Notes: generated from the sequence alone by a model not told the origin. A stretch of DNA of 64,000 nt from Chloroflexota bacterium (GCA_029561345.1 JAKQJC010000034.1:1-64000), one strand, 5' to 3'. Shown: positions 1-7,451, numbered from the stretch's first letter. Numbers and translations are program-made.

Positions 1-233
1 TTTCAATAATGGTGCAATATTTTGTAAATATGCTAAAATCTCTGTCATGGGCTTTTTGTGGTAGATTTGTTTTTGTTGTAAACTACAACTTTACCCTAAA
101 AGCCCATTTTTTTATTCAACTAATTTTGGCGAAGGTATTGATCCTCAGGATGGATTTTAACTGGTCTGCAACTTTTTTGCAGACCCTGCGTATATTCTTA
201 TAGAACTTTGGACAACAAGAGGTAAAGAGAATC

Positions 234-827
234 GTGGAACAAAATGAGGCCATGTGGCTGATGCAGGCCAGGAAAGGCAATGACGATGCCTTTGCAGAAC
301 TGGTGGAGCGGTATCAGCGGCCGGTGTTTAACCTGTGTTATCGGATGTTAGGCAATGAAGCCGAGGCCGAAGATGCCGCCCAGGAGACTTTCTGGCGCGC
401 GTATCAGTCGCTGCACCGGTACGATGACACACGCTCATTTATCACCTGGCTGCTCTCCATCGCGGCGCATTACTGCATCGACCAGATCCGCAAACGCCGC
501 ATGCCCCAGCTTTCCATCTCTTTACTCCCAGACGAGGCAGCTCCCGATCCGCTGCCGGGGCCAGAAATGAGCGCGACACGCCGCGAGGAAGAAACCCTGC
601 TGCATGCGCTGCTGGAAAAGCTGGCCCCGCAGGATCGCGCAGCGATTATCCTGCGATACTGGCATGAAATGTCAGAGGATGAAATTGCCGCAAGCCTGGG
701 GTTGACGGTGAGCGCGGTGAAAAGCCGCCTGCACCGCGCCCGCCGGGTGCTTGCTGAAATGTGGCAGAAACAACAGCAGCCGGCTGGCTCCTTTGAGAGG
801 AGGACACATGAAATATCCGCAGTTTGA
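234..827 (+). CDS. ECF-type RNA polymerase sigma factor
   Basis: This is a 197-residue sigma-70 family protein of the extracytoplasmic-function group. Region 2 lies at about residues 22-90 (core-binding and -10 recognition, with the typical AEDAAQETFWRAY stretch). Region 4 is a helix-turn-helix at about residues 125-178 (SEDEIAASLGLTVSAVKSRL) that would read the -35 element. A proline-rich linker joins them. The start is a GTG preceded by AAGAGG at 217-222. The last 20 bases overlap the next gene, a membrane protein that probably restrains it. The two envelope genes that follow are plausible targets. The family assignment is firm, while the stimulus is unknown. Confidence 0.93.
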   Translation: MEQNEAMWLMQARKGNDDAFAELVERYQRPVFNLCYRMLGNEAEAEDAAQETFWRAYQSLHRYDDTRSFITWLLSIAAHYCIDQIRKRRMPQLSISLLPDEAAPDPLPGPEMSATRREEETLLHALLEKLAPQDRAAIILRYWHEMSEDEIAASLGLTVSAVKSRLHRARRVLAEMWQKQQQPAGSFERRTHEISAV

Positions 828-1305
828 AGAAACGCCGCGCCGTGTGGCGGATGAAGCACCAGAAGAAGCCCTGGCTCAGGCCTGGCAGGCGGTGCAAACA
901 CGGTTCAATGCGGCCCCCATGGCTGCGCCGCGCAGCGGGTTTGCCGGGCGATGGAAGGCGCGCCTGCCCGAAAGACGCCTGCAGCGGCAGCAGCGCGTGG
1001 CCTGGATTTGCGCCGGCACAGGCTTTGGCCTGGGCTGGCTGCTGTTGATGGCGGTGTTTTTAAGCCGCGCTTTCACCATCTCACCCGAGGGCCTGTTTGT
1101 GAGCCTGCTTTACACCAGCGCGCAATGGATTGCGCTGGTCCAGCAGGTGCAGACCGGGCTGACAAACATCTTCCAGGCGATTCCGGGTCTCGCGCTGCTG
1201 CCAGTGGCCATGGCAGCCTTGTGCCTGATCACGATGAGCCTGCTGAGCCTGGGATGGATGGCGGCGCTGGGACGGGCTTATAACGGACAGTCCAAAATTC
1301 GTTAA
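808..1305 (+). CDS. Membrane protein, probable anti-sigma partner
   Basis: The protein has 165 residues. A hydrophilic N-terminus of about 60 residues would face the cytoplasm. It is followed by a strong membrane helix at about 66-86, a weaker hydrophobic stretch near 92-112 and another at about 125-150. The start is ATG 808, with AGGAGG at 798-803, and lies inside the end of the sigma gene, so the two are translationally coupled. No zinc-binding HxxxCxxC anti-sigma motif is visible, so the role rests on position and topology only. An open frame extends upstream to 751, but it overlaps sigma region 4 and has no better ribosome site. Confidence 0.7.
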   Translation: MKYPQFEETPRRVADEAPEEALAQAWQAVQTRFNAAPMAAPRSGFAGRWKARLPERRLQRQQRVAWICAGTGFGLGWLLLMAVFLSRAFTISPEGLFVSLLYTSAQWIALVQQVQTGLTNIFQAIPGLALLPVAMAALCLITMSLLSLGWMAALGRAYNGQSKIR

Positions 1306-1360
1306 GCCGCGTTCTGTTCAAAAAATCTGAAATAAAATCTCATCCTGAGGAGAAGAAGAC

Positions 1361-2518
1361 ATGAAATCCATTCAAAAAATTGCTTTGATAATGCTTCTGA
1401 CGCTGGCGGTCTTTCTGGCCTTTCCGACCCCTGTGTCAGCTCATTCATCCACTGATGACCAGGTGGTGTTTGGCGACACCTTCCGCCTGGAAAGCGGCGA
1501 GGAAGTGGACAACCTGTATGTGATGGGCGGCACTGCCACCCTTGAAGAAGGTTCCACTGTCAACGGCAGCCTCTACCTGATGGGCGGGGTGGTCGATTCC
1601 AACGGCCAGATTAACGGCAGCGTGCAGATCTTCGGCGGTTCGCTGAAGCTGCGCAGCAAAGCCGTGGTGGATGGCGACGTGGATGTGGTGGGCGGCTCGG
1701 TGACCCGCGAAGAGGGCGCTGACATCAAGGGCGATTACAACCCCAATGCCCACTCGCTCAATATCCCCAATATCCCTGACTTCAACGGCGTGCCCAATTT
1801 GCCTGATCAGCGCTGGGGCAACTGGGACTTCACCCCGGGCTTTCCCTATATGTATTACGGTAACAACATGTTCATGGATGTTTTGGGCACCCTGGGCGGC
1901 ATCATCATTATGGCCATTCTGGCAATGCTGGCTGTGCTGCTGCTGCCGCGCCCAATTGAGCGCGTGGCCCAGGCGGCTGTCAAGGCTCCCGGATGGACCG
2001 GCGGCATGGGCCTGCTGACCCTGGTGGTGGTGCCCTTCCTGCTGGTGATCATGGTTCTGACCTGCATTTTGAGTGTCCTGGTGCCGGTGGTGGTGCTGGC
2101 CCTGGTGGTTGCCGGCATGATGGGCTGGATTGCCATCGGCCTGGAATTGGGCAAGCAGATGGGCAAGATGCTCAAGGTGGACTGGCATCCCGCCATCTAC
2201 GCGGGCATTGGCACACTGGTGATGTGCCTGGTCTCGGCTGGCATGAGCCTGGTACCTTTTGTGCAATGCTTTAGCTGGATCCCCAGCACGATTGTGCTGC
2301 TGGTGGGCCTGGGCGCGGCGCTGCTGACCTTCTTTGGCAGCCGCAATTGGCCCAACCCGGCCGTGGCTGCAGCCGCCCCAGCCCCTGCTTACACTGTGGT
2401 GCACGACCGGCCTGTGGTAGAATCAAATGTCGTGGAACCGGCCGCCCCGGTGGTGGAAGAAACCCTGGCTGGTGAGACGCCCGCTTCACCCGAAAACCCG
2501 GCTGAAGACCTCAAATAA
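1361..2518 (+). CDS. Bactofilin-like polymer-forming membrane protein
   Basis: The protein has 385 residues. A signal peptide covers about residues 1-27 (cleavage near PVSA-HS). Residues 35-125 are a series of short beta-helix turns (NLYVMGGTATLEEGSTVNGS and similar), as in the bactofilin/polymer-forming family. An Asn/Pro-rich linker follows, then several membrane helices at about 175-195, 215-260 and 275-325, and a Pro/Ala/Glu-rich cytoplasmic tail. The beta-helix would lie outside the membrane. The ribosome site GAGGAG lies before ATG 1361. The gene follows the sigma and partner genes after 55 bases and probably belongs to the same envelope-response unit. The precise role is not known. Confidence 0.75.
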   Translation: MKSIQKIALIMLLTLAVFLAFPTPVSAHSSTDDQVVFGDTFRLESGEEVDNLYVMGGTATLEEGSTVNGSLYLMGGVVDSNGQINGSVQIFGGSLKLRSKAVVDGDVDVVGGSVTREEGADIKGDYNPNAHSLNIPNIPDFNGVPNLPDQRWGNWDFTPGFPYMYYGNNMFMDVLGTLGGIIIMAILAMLAVLLLPRPIERVAQAAVKAPGWTGGMGLLTLVVVPFLLVIMVLTCILSVLVPVVVLALVVAGMMGWIAIGLELGKQMGKMLKVDWHPAIYAGIGTLVMCLVSAGMSLVPFVQCFSWIPSTIVLLVGLGAALLTFFGSRNWPNPAVAAAAPAPAYTVVHDRPVVESNVVEPAAPVVEETLAGETPASPENPAEDLK

Positions 2519-2576
2519 ACCTGGTTTCAAACTTCGGGCAGGTGAAAGCCTGCCCGAAGCCAACAAGGAGATCATT

Positions 2577-3428
2577 ATGAAAAGACCCTTATGGATTGTG
2601 CTGATTGTGCTGATGTTGACCTCGATGGCCTGCTCGATCACCATCAACACCCCAAAGCTGGTGACCGGTGAAACCAAGACAGTGACCCTCGATCAAGCCC
2701 TGGGAAATGACAAGCAAGTGCGCCTGAACCTGAGAATGGGCGCTGGTAAAATGGAAGTGGAACCCGGCAGTGAAAAACTGCTTACCGGCACCATCAAATA
2801 TAATGTGCCGGGCTGGGAACCCAAGATCACCCGCGGCACCGACCTGCTGATGGTGGAACAGGGCAGCATGGAAAATATCACCGGTTTGCCAAGCGATGAT
2901 GTGGTCAACGAGTGGTCTCTGGCGATCAACAAAAACGTGCCGATCAAGCTGATGGTGGATGCCGGAGCTTACCAGGGCAAACTGGATTTGAGCGGTCTGA
3001 GCATTGTTGAGATGCGGTTCAATGACGGCGCCAGCCAGGTTGAAATCAACTTTGATGAACCTAACCCGGTGGTGATGGAAAATCTGGAATACAAAACCGG
3101 GGCTTCTGAAGTGAAGCTGATTGGCCTGGCCAATGCCAATTTTGACCGGATGCGTTTTGAAGGCGGCATGGGCTCCTACACCTTTGATTTCAGCGGCAAG
3201 CTGACTCGCGACGCCGAAGTGACGGTCAAATCGGCGGCCAGCAACATCGTCATCATCATTCCGGAAGGCCTGCATGCCAAAATCATTAACAAAGGCGCGG
3301 TGTCCAGCATCAGCACCGAAGGCGCCTGGCTGGTGAAAGACAACACTTACGAAGCCACAGGCGAGGGCCCGCTGCTGACCATCACCCTGGATACGGGCGT
3401 CAGCAACATGGAATTGCGGCACGAGTAA
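2577..3428 (+). CDS. Toast-rack (DUF2154/LiaF-like) lipoprotein
   Basis: The protein has 283 residues. The N-terminus is a lipoprotein signal with lipobox TSMAC (Cys at about 19), so it should be anchored on the outer face of the membrane. The rest is a repetitive beta-rich solenoid (LRMGAGKMEVEPGS, FNDGASQVEINF, KTGASEVKLIG) typical of the toast-rack/DUF4097 fold found next to phage-shock and LiaF-type envelope-stress proteins. ATG 2577 has a clean AAGGAG at 2565-2570. An in-frame extension to 2427 would overlap the upstream gene and bury the lipobox, so I rejected it. It is the last gene before a strong terminator. Confidence 0.78.
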   Translation: MKRPLWIVLIVLMLTSMACSITINTPKLVTGETKTVTLDQALGNDKQVRLNLRMGAGKMEVEPGSEKLLTGTIKYNVPGWEPKITRGTDLLMVEQGSMENITGLPSDDVVNEWSLAINKNVPIKLMVDAGAYQGKLDLSGLSIVEMRFNDGASQVEINFDEPNPVVMENLEYKTGASEVKLIGLANANFDRMRFEGGMGSYTFDFSGKLTRDAEVTVKSAASNIVIIIPEGLHAKIINKGAVSSISTEGAWLVKDNTYEATGEGPLLTITLDTGVSNMELRHE

Positions 3429-3448
3429 GCTGCCCTTTTTGAAAGACC

Positions 3449-3492
3449 ATTCCCCTGGCAGGTTTTGCAATTTGCCAGGGGAATTTTGTTTT
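3449..3492 (+). terminator. Intrinsic terminator of the sigma/envelope operon
   Basis: An 11-bp arm (TTCCCCTGGCA, 3450-3460) pairs with TGCCAGGGGAA (3473-3483). It is followed by TTTTGTTTTT. It ends the upstream unit and separates it from the promoter at 3500. Confidence 0.9.
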
Positions 3493-3499
3493 TGAGCTG

Positions 3500-3508
3500 T
3501 GATATAAT
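3500..3508 (+). promoter_or_regulatory. Extended -10 promoter for the selenoprotein-trpS-dtd unit
   Basis: TGATATAAT is a perfect extended -10 element (TGN-TATAAT) 25 bases before the selenoprotein start and just after a terminator. No good -35 box is present, as is common with extended -10 promoters. Transcription would start near 3515. Confidence 0.6.
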
Positions 3509-3532
3509 TGCGCGGTAGAGGTAAAAATTCAA

Positions 3533-3787
3533 ATGAAACTCGAAATCTCAATCACCTACTGCGCGGTCTGACATTACACCTTTCAAGCCACCGGTCTGGC
3601 GGCTGAACTGCTGAAAAACTACGAGGCCTCCATCTCATCGCTGACGTTGATCCCTTCAGACGGTGGACGGTTTGAGGTGGTAGTGAATGATCAACTGCTT
3701 TACTCGAAACTGGCGACTCTGCGCCATGCGCAGCCGGGCGAAGTGACCGGACTGGTTGAAAAATTTCTAAAGGATGGCAAGGGATGA
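3533..3787 (+). CDS. SelW-like (Rdx family) selenoprotein, TGA read as Sec at codon 13
   Basis: Reading ATG 3533 through the TGA at 3569-3571 to the stop TGA at 3785-3787 gives 84 residues that match the Rdx family (SelW/SelT/SelH; thioredoxin-like fold, presumed redox role). The N-terminal strand ends in YCAVU (Cys10, Sec13), the family's CxxU/CxxC redox motif. It is followed by an LAAELL helix, then LTLIPSDGGRFEVVVND, LLYSKL, and RHAQPGEV near the C-terminus. All are family hallmarks, and they lie after the TGA. ATG is preceded by AGAGG (3517-3521) and an extended -10 promoter. A SECIS-like hairpin lies at 3582-3607. The final stop overlaps the trpS start as ATGA. A TGC-to-TGA error or a decayed gene is the alternative, but the intact frame and the hairpin argue against it. 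No SelA, SelB, SelC or SelD gene lies in the window. Confidence 0.88.
3582..3607 (+). promoter_or_regulatory. Bacterial SECIS-like hairpin
   Basis: The arms are TTC (3582-3584), bulged A, AGCC (3586-3589), A/C mismatch and CC (3591-3592). They pair with GG (3598-3599), GGCT (3601-3604) and GAA (3605-3607). The apical loop is GGTCT (3593-3597). The loop starts 22 bases after the TGA, within the spacing known for bacterial SECIS elements. A GGUCU loop with a bulge below it is the SelB-recognised feature of Escherichia coli fdhF. The hairpin lies within the coding frame, as expected for bacteria. Confidence 0.8.
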
Positions 3788-4773
3788 TGAATAAAAAAGG
3801 ACGTGTCTTTTCTGGAGCCCGCCCCACCGGGCGGCAGCACCTGGGCAATTATCTGGGCGCGGTCAAAAATTATGTGGCCCTGCAGGATGAATTTGAGTGC
3901 GTGTACTGCATTGTGGACCTGCATGCCCTGACCACCCTGGAAACCACCGAAAACCTGCGCAGCAACACATACGAAATGGCGCTGGATTGGCTGGCGGCCG
4001 GTTTGCGCCCCGAAGAGACGATCCTGTTCATCCAGTCGCATGCGCCCCAGGTTTGCGAGCTGCACACCATCCTATCCATGATCACGCCGCTGGGCAAACT
4101 GACCGACCTGCCAACCTTCAAGGAAAAGGTGCGCCAGAATCCGAACAATGTCAATTACGGCCTGGTGGGCTACCCGGTCTTGATGGCCGCCGACATTCTG
4201 CTCTACCGCGCCAGTGTGGTGCCGGTGGGGGTGGACCAATCGCCGCACCTGGAATTTGCCCGCGAACTGGTGCGCACCTTCAATTACCACTTCAAAACCC
4301 AGGCGCTGGTTGAACCCGCCACCCGCTTTACGGAAGTGCCCAAAGTGCTGGGCATTGACGGCCAGCAAAAGATGGGCAAAAGCCTGAACAATCACATTGA
4401 ACTGGCGGCGACCCCTGAAGAAACGCAGAAGCGCGTGCTTTCGATGGTCACCGATCCGCAGCGCCAGCGCCGCACCGATGCCGGCAACCCGGATGTGTGC
4501 AATGTGTTCTCACTGCACAAAATATTTTCCTCAGCCGACGAAGTGGCGATGATCAACGCGGAATGCCGCAAAGCCGGCATTGGCTGCGTGGATTGCAAGA
4601 AGCGCCTGGCGCATGATCTGAATGAGAGCCTGGTGCCTTTCCGCGCCCGCCGTGCTGAAATTGACCAGAACCCCGACCGGGTATGGGAAATTTTGCACGA
4701 CGGTGGCCGCCGCGCCCGTGCCATTGCTGATGAAACCATGCGCGATGTGCGCGCTGCGATCGGTCTGCCTTAA
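3784..4773 (+). CDS. trpS: Tryptophanyl-tRNA synthetase
   Basis: This 329-residue class I synthetase attaches tryptophan to tRNA-Trp in the cytoplasm. The HIGH-type signature is PTGRQHLGN (residues 14-22). The KMSKS-type loop is KMGKS (about residue 197). The length is normal for bacterial TrpRS. Two adjacent ATG codons (3784, 3787) are possible starts. The first overlaps the selenoprotein stop, and AAAGGA lies about 10 bases upstream. Translation is probably coupled to the selenoprotein, and the gene is followed four bases later by dtd. Confidence 0.97.
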   Translation: MMNKKGRVFSGARPTGRQHLGNYLGAVKNYVALQDEFECVYCIVDLHALTTLETTENLRSNTYEMALDWLAAGLRPEETILFIQSHAPQVCELHTILSMITPLGKLTDLPTFKEKVRQNPNNVNYGLVGYPVLMAADILLYRASVVPVGVDQSPHLEFARELVRTFNYHFKTQALVEPATRFTEVPKVLGIDGQQKMGKSLNNHIELAATPEETQKRVLSMVTDPQRQRRTDAGNPDVCNVFSLHKIFSSADEVAMINAECRKAGIGCVDCKKRLAHDLNESLVPFRARRAEIDQNPDRVWEILHDGGRRARAIADETMRDVRAAIGLP

Positions 4774-4776
4774 GCC

Positions 4777-5214
4777 GTGAGGGCGGTTTTGCAGCGGGTC
4801 ACGCGCGGCAGCGTGACAGTGGATGGCGAAATGGTGGCCAAAATTGGCCCCGGCCTGGTGATCCTGCTGGGCGTGGGTCACGGCGATGACGAAGCCAAAG
4901 CGAAGGCCATGGCCGAGAAAATTGCCATGCTGCGCATCTTTGAAGATGAGGCTGGCAAGACCAATTTATCCCTGCTGGATGTGAAAGGCGAAGCCCTGGT
5001 GGTTTCGCAGTTCACGTTATATGCTGATGCTCGCAAGGGCCGGCGCCCATCCTTTACGGATGCGGCCTTGCCCGAGGTGGCCCGCCCGCTGGTGGATACC
5101 TTTGTCAGCCTGCTGCGCGCCCAGGGCGTGCCAACCGGAGAGGGTGTTTTTGGCGCTCATATGCAGGTGGAACTGGTCAATGACGGACCGGTGACCATCA
5201 ACCTTGAATTGTGA
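4777..5214 (+). CDS. dtd: D-aminoacyl-tRNA deacylase
   Basis: This 145-residue enzyme hydrolyses D-amino acids wrongly attached to tRNA, as well as glycyl-tRNA-Ala. The N-terminus MRAVLQRV, the SQFTLYAD motif (about residues 78-85) and the [15 protein letters not shown] active-site region near the C-terminus are characteristic. The start is GTG 4777, only four bases after the trpS stop, so the two translation-quality genes are co-translated. Length is standard for the family. Confidence 0.96.
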   Translation: MRAVLQRVTRGSVTVDGEMVAKIGPGLVILLGVGHGDDEAKAKAMAEKIAMLRIFEDEAGKTNLSLLDVKGEALVVSQFTLYADARKGRRPSFTDAALPEVARPLVDTFVSLLRAQGVPTGEGVFGAHMQVELVNDGPVTINLEL

Positions 5215-5241
5215 ATCATGTTTGGCTGAAAGGAAAAGATC

Positions 5242-6162
5242 ATGGCCACAGAAAAAGCGATCACGGCTGATCGTTCAAATTTGACCCGCTTTGCCTGGCT
5301 TTCCATTGGCGCAGCGGTCACCACCATTACGTTAAAAATCACAGCCTATTTGCTGACCGGTTCGATTGGCCTGCTGTCAGACGCGATTGAATCGGGCGTC
5401 AACCTGATTGGCGCGATCATGGCACTGGGCATGTTGAGCGTGGCCGCCCGTCCGGCGGATGAAGAACATGCTTTTGGCCATAACAAGGCCGAATATTTTT
5501 CCAGCATTGTGGAAGGCATCCTCATCCTGATCGCTGCCATCAGCATCATCTGGACCTCAGTAGGCCGCCTGATTAACCCGCAGCCGCTGGAATCATTGGG
5601 CATAGGCCTGCTGGTTTCGGTGGGCGCTTCGGTGTTGAACCTGGTGGTGGGGCAAATTCTGATTCGCACGGGCAAGAAAAACAATTCCATTACCCTGGAA
5701 GCCGATGGGCATCACCTGATGACCGATGTGTGGACATCGGGCGCCGTGATCTTGGGGGTGGGGCTGGTGGCGCTGACCGGCTGGCTGCCGCTGGATTCGC
5801 TGGTGGCCATTTGCGCGGCGCTCAACATCATCTACACCGGCGTCAACCTGGTGCGGCGCTCGGTGGCCGGGATGATGGATGTGAGCCTGCCGGACGGCGA
5901 AATGGAAGCCATCGAGAAGGTGATGACCGGCTACCGCGAAAAGGGCGCGCAGTTCCATTCCTTGCGCACCCGCCAGGCGGCCTCAATGCGCTTCATCGCC
6001 GTGCATATGCTGGTGCCGGGCAAATGGAATGTGCACGATGCGCATCACCTGGCCGAGAAGTTTGAGAAGGATATCGAAAAGGCTTTAGGCGAAGTTTCCG
6101 TGATCACCCACCTGGAACCCATCGAGGATGAAATTTCAACCGCCCATTTGCTGGAAAAATGA
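5242..6162 (+). CDS. Cation diffusion facilitator (first of two)
   Basis: This 306-residue membrane transporter of the CDF family exports divalent metal ions in exchange for protons. Six helices span about residues 15-200, followed by a C-terminal ferredoxin-like cytoplasmic domain (about 205-300). Aligned by eye to YiiP, the helix-2 metal site reads E-x3-N (IESGVN) instead of D-x3-D, while helix 5 keeps H-x3-D (HLMTD). HNKAEYF is the usual motif before helix 3. The ribosome site AAAGGA lies before ATG 5242. It follows dtd by 27 bases and ends at a terminator. The metal cannot be assigned from sequence. Confidence 0.9.
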   Translation: MATEKAITADRSNLTRFAWLSIGAAVTTITLKITAYLLTGSIGLLSDAIESGVNLIGAIMALGMLSVAARPADEEHAFGHNKAEYFSSIVEGILILIAAISIIWTSVGRLINPQPLESLGIGLLVSVGASVLNLVVGQILIRTGKKNNSITLEADGHHLMTDVWTSGAVILGVGLVALTGWLPLDSLVAICAALNIIYTGVNLVRRSVAGMMDVSLPDGEMEAIEKVMTGYREKGAQFHSLRTRQAASMRFIAVHMLVPGKWNVHDAHHLAEKFEKDIEKALGEVSVITHLEPIEDEISTAHLLEK

Positions 6163-6192
6163 TTTTTTGTTGTCAACACTTGAAAGTATTTT

Positions 6193-6223
6193 ATCAGCCT
6201 GTTTTATTCAGGCTGATTTTTTT
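6193..6223 (+). terminator. Intrinsic terminator after the first CDF gene
   Basis: ATCAGCCTG (6193-6201) pairs with CAGGCTGAT (6209-6217) across a TTTTATT loop, followed by a run of T to 6223. Confidence 0.88.
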
Positions 6224-6332
6224 GCTGAATTTCCATAACAGCTCAGACGGTCAAAAAATGACACAGCAGAAAAATCGCTATTTTTCTTGAAAAATTGTCC
6301 GCGATTATCTGGATATATGACACGGTCTCGTG

Positions 6333-6338
6333 TATAAT
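6333..6338 (+). promoter_or_regulatory. -10 box of the second CDF gene
   Basis: A consensus TATAAT lies in an otherwise gene-free stretch (6163-6496). The -35 is weak (CTGGAT, about 18 bases upstream). Transcription from here would give a leader of about 150 bases before ATG 6497. Confidence 0.5.
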
Positions 6339-6344
6339 AGGCAC

Positions 6345-6481
6345 ATTCTACTCCTAGCCACCTGATGCGGCGCACTCAGCCGGTGGTTATCAGCAGTGAA
6401 GCAATCTCATGCCTCAAAGGTGCAGACAGCAAAAAAGCTGTTGGTTCACCCTTTGCAGGCTGTTTTATTTAAACAGCCCGT
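6345..6481 (+). ncRNA. Structured leader RNA, candidate riboswitch of the second CDF gene
   Basis: Several dyads stack here. CCACC (6360-6364) with GGTGG (6382-6386) encloses GGC/GCC. A long hairpin joins 6411-6422 (GCCTCAAAGGTG) to 6447-6460 (CAC, CTTTG, AGGC), with ACAGC/GCTGT (6426-6430/6437-6441) at its tip. A second hairpin, GGCTGTTT (6458-6465) with AAACAGCC (6471-6478), shares bases 6458-6460 with the first, so the two cannot form fully together. Mutually exclusive stems just before a metal-exporter gene suggest a metal-sensing switch. I could not match it to NiCo, yybP-ykoY or M-box consensus features. Confidence 0.45.
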
Positions 6482-6496
6482 TTGAAGAGAGGTACC

Positions 6497-7393
6497 ATGA
6501 GATATGTGCGTTTGTATTCGCCTAACCCTGAACAGGCGAAATTATTCCGCAAGGCGTTAGTGATCACATTTACCGGCAACCTGATTCTGGCTGCCAGTAA
6601 GATGGCAGTGGCTTTGACCGCGCAATCGGCAGCCATCATGTCGGATGGGCTGATGTCTTCATCAGATCTGTTTTATTCCGCCATGATGGTGCTGGGTTTC
6701 TGGCTTTCGATGCAGCCGCCGGATATTTCGCATCCCCAGGGGCACAGCCGGTATGAACCCCTGATCGGGATGATGATCATGATTGCCATGGCCTTTGCCG
6801 CCTACCAGGCGGTGGTGCAGTCGTTTGAACGCTTCCTGAATCCGCAGGTGATTGACCCGATTTCTTCCCTGGTGCTGGCGTTTGGCGCGGTGACCAAGCT
6901 GGGTATGTATTTCCTGATCAAGAGGATCGCTGACCGCACCCGCAACCCCACCCTGCGCACCACGGCCATTGATAATCTTTCTGATGTGTTCACCACATCG
7001 GGGGCTTTTATTGGCGCCCTGGGATCGAATTTTATTCACCCGCTCACGGACCCGATTGCCGGTACGCTGGTGGGGCTGGTCATTGCGCGGAACGCGTTCA
7101 ATGCCGGGCGAGAAAACCTCAATTTCATTGTTGGCGCGGGCGCCGACCAGGAAACCACAGAAAAAATGGTGGCCATGGTGCGTGAAGTGCCGGATGTGCT
7201 GGATATTCACCTGTTCTGCACGGAATACAGCGGCACCAAACTGGTGGTGGATATGCACATCAACTGCGATCCCAACCTGCCGCTTTCAAGGGTGCATGAT
7301 GTGGAATCTGAAATCATCCATAAGTTAAAGTTGCTGGATGAAGTGGACCGGGTTTATGTGCATGTGGAGCCCATTGGGCTGGATAATGATTGA
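6497..7393 (+). CDS. Cation diffusion facilitator (second of two)
   Basis: This is a 298-residue CDF-family divalent metal exporter with six membrane helices and a C-terminal cytoplasmic domain (about residues 205-295, ending in VHVEPIGLD). By eye, the helix-2 site reads M-x3-D (MSSSD) and helix 5 reads D-x3-D (DNLSD), so no His is present in the transport site. That resembles manganese or iron CDF members more than zinc ones, an inference only. ATG 6497 has AGAGAGG at 6486-6492, which is a better start than the upstream in-frame TTG at 6482. It lies behind a structured leader and differs clearly from the CDF gene upstream. Confidence 0.88.
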   Translation: MRYVRLYSPNPEQAKLFRKALVITFTGNLILAASKMAVALTAQSAAIMSDGLMSSSDLFYSAMMVLGFWLSMQPPDISHPQGHSRYEPLIGMMIMIAMAFAAYQAVVQSFERFLNPQVIDPISSLVLAFGAVTKLGMYFLIKRIADRTRNPTLRTTAIDNLSDVFTTSGAFIGALGSNFIHPLTDPIAGTLVGLVIARNAFNAGRENLNFIVGAGADQETTEKMVAMVREVPDVLDIHLFCTEYSGTKLVVDMHINCDPNLPLSRVHDVESEIIHKLKLLDEVDRVYVHVEPIGLDND

Positions 7394-7414
7394 ACTCAGC
7401 TGATCTGGATGAAT

Positions 7415-7448
7415 AAAACCGCCAGAGGAACATCTCTCTGGCGGTTTT
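7415..7448. terminator. Bidirectional intrinsic terminator
   Basis: AAAACCGCCAGAG (7415-7427) pairs with CTCTGGCGGTTTT (7436-7448). A runs on one side and T runs on the other serve both the second CDF gene and the convergent PyrD-like gene. Confidence 0.9.
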
Positions 7449-7451
7449 CGT

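Noticed and set aside
9-203. 64-codon open frame at the left edge
   Set aside because: No ribosome site, AT-rich low-information sequence and no recognisable protein features.
1445-2404. 319-codon minus-strand frame rich in His and Gln
   Set aside because: Mirror of a membrane protein gene with typical antisense composition.
3533-3787. The TGA as a sequencing error or a pseudogene
   Set aside because: The rest of the frame is intact and conserved-looking, and a SECIS-like hairpin follows at the right distance.
3552-3848. Minus-strand open frame over the selenoprotein region
   Set aside because: It crosses the trpS start and a clear plus-strand protein family match. Composition is that of a shadow frame.
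6345-6481. Leader as a NiCo, yybP-ykoY or M-box riboswitch
   Set aside because: The conserved core sequences of those classes are not visible.
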